Of a stretch of DNA of 18,348 nucleotides, positions 15,552 to 18,348 are shown in pieces. Positions within the stretch are counted from its first letter, which is position 1, and each line of letters starts with the position of its first letter. A program made the position numbers and the translations under genes. The notes beneath the pieces were generated by a model. The model was not told the origin of the DNA and did not search any database. It was given only the letters and a program-made list of their open reading frames with translations. The stretch covers positions 1 to 18,348 of the forward strand of contig JWZX01002693.1 of assembly GCA_001275005.1 (NCBI GenBank). The letters run 5' to 3'. This DNA comes from Chrysochromulina tobinii. Lineage: Eukaryota > Haptophyta > Prymnesiales > Chrysochromulinaceae.

Positions 15552-18348
15552 ATGCCCCCGGCCAAACCACCACCGCCGCCACCGCCGCCACCGCCGCCAC
15601 CGCCGCCACCGCCGCCACCGCCGCCACCGCCGCCACCGCCGCCACCGCGCCCACCGCCACCACCGCCACCGCCGCCACCGCCGCCACCGCCGTCACGCTC
15701 TCAAGCTCAACAGGGAAGAGCGATTGCAAAGAAGGGTCTGGCGAGTAGTCTGGCAGCTAAACTCAAAGAGGGGTCGCAAAAGGTGGCTGGAAAAATCAAG
15801 GAGGAGTTCAAGGAACTCAAGGAGGATCTTTCGGAGTTCAAGGACAACTTGGACTTCAAGCCCAAACAGCCCATCAGCCTCACACCGAAGGCGCTTGTGC
15901 TGTTGGATCGGCTCGGCAAGGTGAAGCCAGATACTGATCACGAGGAGGCGCTTCTCCGGGCCTTGTCCCACATGGGCGGAGTACCTCCCCGGGAGCCCAG
16001 GCCGCCTAAGCAGTTGCCAGAGGCCGAGCGCATTCTTGCGCACAAGATGATGCGCCGGTGGGTGGTGCTTTGGTCACGGGCGGTGCGCGCGCGTGGGGTC
16101 GCTGAGGCTGAAGCTCTCGCGGACATGTCGATCTCGATGCAGATGCAGGTGCAGATGCTCTCCGAGGCTCTCGAGCGTGGCCGGCCACCGCGTCGGATGA
16201 GCGGTGAGTTGCCCTCACCAACTCATCGCAGCCGGTCTGAGACCAGCGGAGAAGGGAAAGGCTTGCCGCCCTTCCTTGAGGAGCTCCTTGGCAAAGCTAA
16301 GCAGTTCGCGGACGGCGTCCCGATGCTGAAGCAGATGCTCGAGAAGGCGGATGCGCCGCTGGATGCCCCGGCGCACGGGCCCACCGCGCCCTCTTTTGCA
16401 GGGACCCTCGCCGGCGAGCTTGAGGAGATGGTCAGCGCACTTGCCACGGACCTGCGCATGGAGACGACGCGTCGCATGCAGCTGGAGCAGGAGATCACGA
16501 GGCTCGAGCTAACGGTCGAAATCTCGCGAGATCTCGACGCGGGTGGGGGTGCGTCGTCAAGTGCGCCGTCCGGTGCGCCGACCTCGCCCTCACACGCGGC
16601 GGAGAAACGCCTCAAGCAGGCGGCGCTCGAGCAGTTACAAGCCGCGGAGAACGCGACTGAGGGGGCTATGCGTGAGGCAGAAGGCTGGCGCCAAAGAGCT
16701 GAGCTCGCCGAAGCAGCCGTGTATCGGGCACATGACGCCGAATCGGCGGCGGTGGCTCGGGCGGAAGCCGCCGAGGTGGCGGCCGCGGCCGCGGCCGCCA
16801 CCAAGGCAAGCTCCTTCTCCTTCAACTTCCTCTCGGCCAGCGAGCAGTGGGAAGCGCAGCTGGAAACGGCGCGGGCGCAGCTGGAGACGGCGCGGGCGGA
16901 GTTGGAGACGGCGCGGAGAGAATTGGAGACGGCACGGACGGAGCGCGAATCTGAGCGCCTTGCTGAGCGCCAGCGTGCCGAGGCCGCCGAGGCGCAGCTC
17001 GAGGCATTGCGTCGCCGTATGCAACAGGACGCGACCACGCAGGAGCTCACTCACTCGCTCGCGCTGGAGGACCTTCGCAGTGAGAATTCGAAGCTCGCTT
17101 CGGATCTACGTGAGGCAATCCTCACCAATGTCAGAGCCTCCCAAGCGGCTTCCACAGCGGCGCCGGCGCCATCTCTTCGCCGGAGCAGCTTCTTTGCCGC
17201 GACCCCGCCGGTGGCAACCCCGATGCCGCCGCTGGCAACCCCGGTGCCGCCGCTGGCAAGCCCGGTGCCGCCGGTGGCCTCGCCGGTGCCCTCGTCTGAA
17301 GCTGAACGCCAGAAGCGCCGCCGCACATTCACCTTCGGGCCGGGCTCTCTGGGGGTGACGTTCAAGGACGCGGGCGGGTTCGTCATCATCAACCAGGTGA
17401 CCGCGGGCTCGCAGGCTGCCAAGCAGGGCGTGGCGGCCGGCAGCAAGCTCATCAGCGTCTCGGGCAAGCCGATGGAGGGCGTGATTTCCGCTGCGGCGGT
17501 GGCCCGCGTCAAGGAAGAGATGCAGCGCGCGGCAGAGCAGCCGATGACCATGGAGCTCGAGTCATCGGCATATGACGACCCATTGGGTTCGCCGGCGTGG
17601 GTGGATACTCCGTACCATTTCACGACAGAAAAGGCTTTGCCGGCGGCGGCGACGCCGGCAACGCCGGCGGCAAGCCCGGTGCCGCCGATGGCAAGCCCTG
17701 CGCCGCCCGAGGCAGCCGCGACGGGTCTGGGTTCGCTTGGCCCTGCCTGGACGCGTGGCGAGCTCGAGCGGCCTGCGGGGGAGAAGGATATGGGTGGCTG
17801 GAAGGCGGCGGTGTACACCGAGGAGCAGCAGGCGCGCCTTGGGATCGACGCCGAGGGCAAATCAGTTCCTAAGCCAGCGGCAACCCCGGCGCCGCCCGAG
17901 GCAGGCCCTGCGCCAACTGTTGCGCCTGAGACTCCCGAGCATGCCGCCATGCCGGCCGACGCTGACCTGCTTGCATCGATGCTCGAAGGCCAGGATAGAG
18001 ACGATGACGCCGACTGGGCGGAGGCTGTGAGGGCGGCGGCCAGCCACGTAGCGACCTTGAAGGCGGAGAAGCCAGCACTGAAACGTGGGTCGTCTCTCAG
18101 CGGCCTCACTTCCGCCATCGCAGCACCGTTCAAGAGCAGCAAGGAGGCAACTCCAGCGACTCCAGCGACTGCACCTGCCGAGCCGCCGGTGGCAAGCCGG
18201 GCGCCGCCGGTGGCCTCACCGGTGCCGCCGCTGGCCTCGCCGGTGCCGCCGGTGGCCTCGCCGGTGCCGCCGCTGGCAAGCCCGGTGCCGCCGGTGGCCT
18301 CGCCGGTGCCCTCGTCTGAAGCTGAACGCCAGAAGCGCCGCCGCACAT
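15552..18348 (+). CDS. Large PDZ-domain protein with proline tract and coiled coil, 3' end outside the window
   Basis: The frame is open from 15240 to the right edge; 932 complete codons are read from ATG 15552 (A at -3). Other in-frame ATGs are at 15438 and 15282. Order: residues 6-47 polyproline with one Arg; a Lys/Glu amphipathic segment (K-E-E-F-K-E-L-K-E-D-L near 83-93); a mixed helical region with M-M-R-R-W-V-V-L-W-S-R-A; a coiled coil about 300-530 containing four identical-register heptads at 435-462; a Pro/Val/Ala spacer; a basic R-Q-K-R-R-R; and a PDZ domain at about 592-671, with G-S-L-G-V-T-F as carboxylate-binding loop, then V-I-I-N-Q-V, S-Q-A-A-K-Q-G-V and A-G-S-K-L-I-S-V-S-G. 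PDZ domains bind C-terminal peptides, so a scaffold is likely. After it come A-V-Y-T-E-E-Q-Q-A-R-L-G-I-D (753-766) and a second spacer. The last 88 bp duplicate the lead-in to the PDZ domain. Confidence 0.85.
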   Translation, partial: MPPAKPPPPPPPPPPPPPPPPPPPPPPPPPPPRPPPPPPPPPPPPPPSRSQAQQGRAIAKKGLASSLAAKLKEGSQKVAGKIKEEFKELKEDLSEFKDNLDFKPKQPISLTPKALVLLDRLGKVKPDTDHEEALLRALSHMGGVPPREPRPPKQLPEAERILAHKMMRRWVVLWSRAVRARGVAEAEALADMSISMQMQVQMLSEALERGRPPRRMSGELPSPTHRSRSETSGEGKGLPPFLEELLGKAKQFADGVPMLKQMLEKADAPLDAPAHGPTAPSFAGTLAGELEEMVSALATDLRMETTRRMQLEQEITRLELTVEISRDLDAGGGASSSAPSGAPTSPSHAAEKRLKQAALEQLQAAENATEGAMREAEGWRQRAELAEAAVYRAHDAESAAVARAEAAEVAAAAAAATKASSFSFNFLSASEQWEAQLETARAQLETARAELETARRELETARTERESERLAERQRAEAAEAQLEALRRRMQQDATTQELTHSLALEDLRSENSKLASDLREAILTNVRASQAASTAAPAPSLRRSSFFAATPPVATPMPPLATPVPPLASPVPPVASPVPSSEAERQKRRRTFTFGPGSLGVTFKDAGGFVIINQVTAGSQAAKQGVAAGSKLISVSGKPMEGVISAAAVARVKEEMQRAAEQPMTMELESSAYDDPLGSPAWVDTPYHFTTEKALPAAATPATPAASPVPPMASPAPPEAAATGLGSLGPAWTRGELERPAGEKDMGGWKAAVYTEEQQARLGIDAEGKSVPKPAATPAPPEAGPAPTVAPETPEHAAMPADADLLASMLEGQDRDDDADWAEAVRAAASHVATLKAEKPALKRGSSLSGLTSAIAAPFKSSKEATPATPATAPAEPPVASRAPPVASPVPPLASPVPPVASPVPPLASPVPPVASPVPSSEAERQKRRRT
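15567..15692 (+). repeat. Proline-codon tract, CCACCGCCG-type nonamers
   Basis: Forty-two consecutive codons are CCA or CCG except for one CGC (Arg) at 15648-15650. The underlying unit is CCACCGCCG, with shorter variants near the 3' end. The tract is likely to vary in length between strains and to be hard to assemble. Confidence 0.93.
16854..16937 (+). repeat. Four tandem 21-bp heptad units
   Basis: Four consecutive 21-bp units encode A-Q-L-E-T-A-R, A-Q-L-E-T-A-R, A-E-L-E-T-A-R and R-E-L-E-T-A-R. Each unit is one coiled-coil heptad, so the coiled coil has grown by exact heptad duplication. Confidence 0.92.
17220..17294 (+). repeat. First array of 21-bp Pro/Val/Ala spacer units
   Basis: Units starting at 17220, 17241 and 17262 each encode P-(V/M)-P-P-(L/V)-A-(T/S), followed by a partial unit. 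The array sits directly before the basic linker and PDZ domain. Confidence 0.9.
17241..17328 (+). repeat. Long-range direct repeat, copy 1
   Basis: These 88 bp are identical to 18261-18348, an offset of 1020 bp or 340 codons. They cover the end of the spacer array, the S-S-E-A-E-R-Q-K-R-R-R linker and the first bases of the PDZ domain. Confidence 0.95.
18198..18317 (+). repeat. Second array of 21-bp Pro/Val/Ala spacer units
   Basis: Five full units start at 18198, 18219, 18240, 18261 and 18282, encoding (P/R)-(V/A)-P-P-(L/V)-A-S, followed by the same partial unit as in the first array. The expansion from three to five units indicates copy-number change of the 21-bp unit. Confidence 0.9.
18261..18348 (+). 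repeat. Long-range direct repeat, copy 2, cut by the window edge
   Basis: Identical over all 88 bp to 17241-17328, and truncated only by the end of the window. In copy 1 the next codons enter the PDZ domain, so a second PDZ domain probably follows just outside. Confidence 0.95.

Noticed and set aside
15416-15748. Thr/Ala repeat frame through the proline tract
   Set aside because: It is the second frame of CCACCGCCG repeats and stops soon after the tract, while the proline frame continues into the PDZ protein.
17051-18346. 431-residue open frame on the minus strand opposite the PDZ gene
   Set aside because: It is a Gly/Thr/Ala-rich mirror of the proline-rich repeats. The plus frame encodes a recognisable PDZ domain and coiled coil, so the antisense frame is a composition artefact.
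1-18348. tRNA or rRNA genes, CRISPR arrays, transposases, viral genes, operon signals
   Set aside because: None recognised on either strand. The repeats seen are coding or promoter tandem repeats without the spacer structure of a CRISPR array, and no integrase, transposase or capsid motif was found.

Overview
This window reads as nuclear DNA from a GC-rich single-celled eukaryote, most likely a microalga with a complex (red-derived) plastid. A haptophyte is plausible, but the species cannot be fixed from the sequence. The evidence is: a GT-AG spliceosomal intron in a ferredoxin-type gene; purely eukaryotic genes (Mediator subunit MED14, sideroflexin, a mitochondrial AFG1-type ATPase with a presequence); long low-complexity insertions; and a signal-peptide-like leader on the ferredoxin-like protein. 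Genes are densely packed, with gaps of about 75-580 bp, and most look intronless. Strong GC bias keeps antisense frames open, so many long antisense reading frames are artefacts.

Layout, left to right: (1) a six-blade Kelch protein (+), possibly cut at the left edge; (2) an AT-richer convergent spacer; (3) a 1037-residue unrecognised protein (-) with an IQ-like segment and two similar C-terminal modules; (4) MED14 (-); (5) a 148-bp divergent promoter region with an 11-bp inverted repeat; (6) sideroflexin (+); (7) a two-exon [2Fe-2S] ferredoxin-like protein (+) with succinate-dehydrogenase-like ligand spacing; (8) an AFG1/LACE1-type ATPase (-) enlarged by low-complexity insertions; (9) a second divergent promoter region, also with an inverted repeat; (10) an Ala/Glu/Arg-rich coiled-coil protein (+); (11) a short orphan protein (+) preceded by tandem GTTCAC hexamers and a duplicated 14-mer; (12) a long reading frame running off the right edge, with a proline tract, coiled coil, Pro/Val/Ala spacers and a PDZ domain. 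The last 88 bases of the window exactly repeat the sequence leading into that PDZ domain, 1020 bp upstream, so a second PDZ unit probably begins at the edge.

The genes do not form an operon-like pathway. Two encode probable mitochondrial proteins (sideroflexin, AFG1), one a probable plastid or secretory-route redox protein, one a nuclear transcription co-activator subunit, and the rest are scaffold-like or unknown. The best leads are the PDZ repeat protein, the unusual ferredoxin whose fourth cysteine codon is split by the intron, the unrecognised 1037-residue protein, and inverted repeats in both head-to-head promoter regions.
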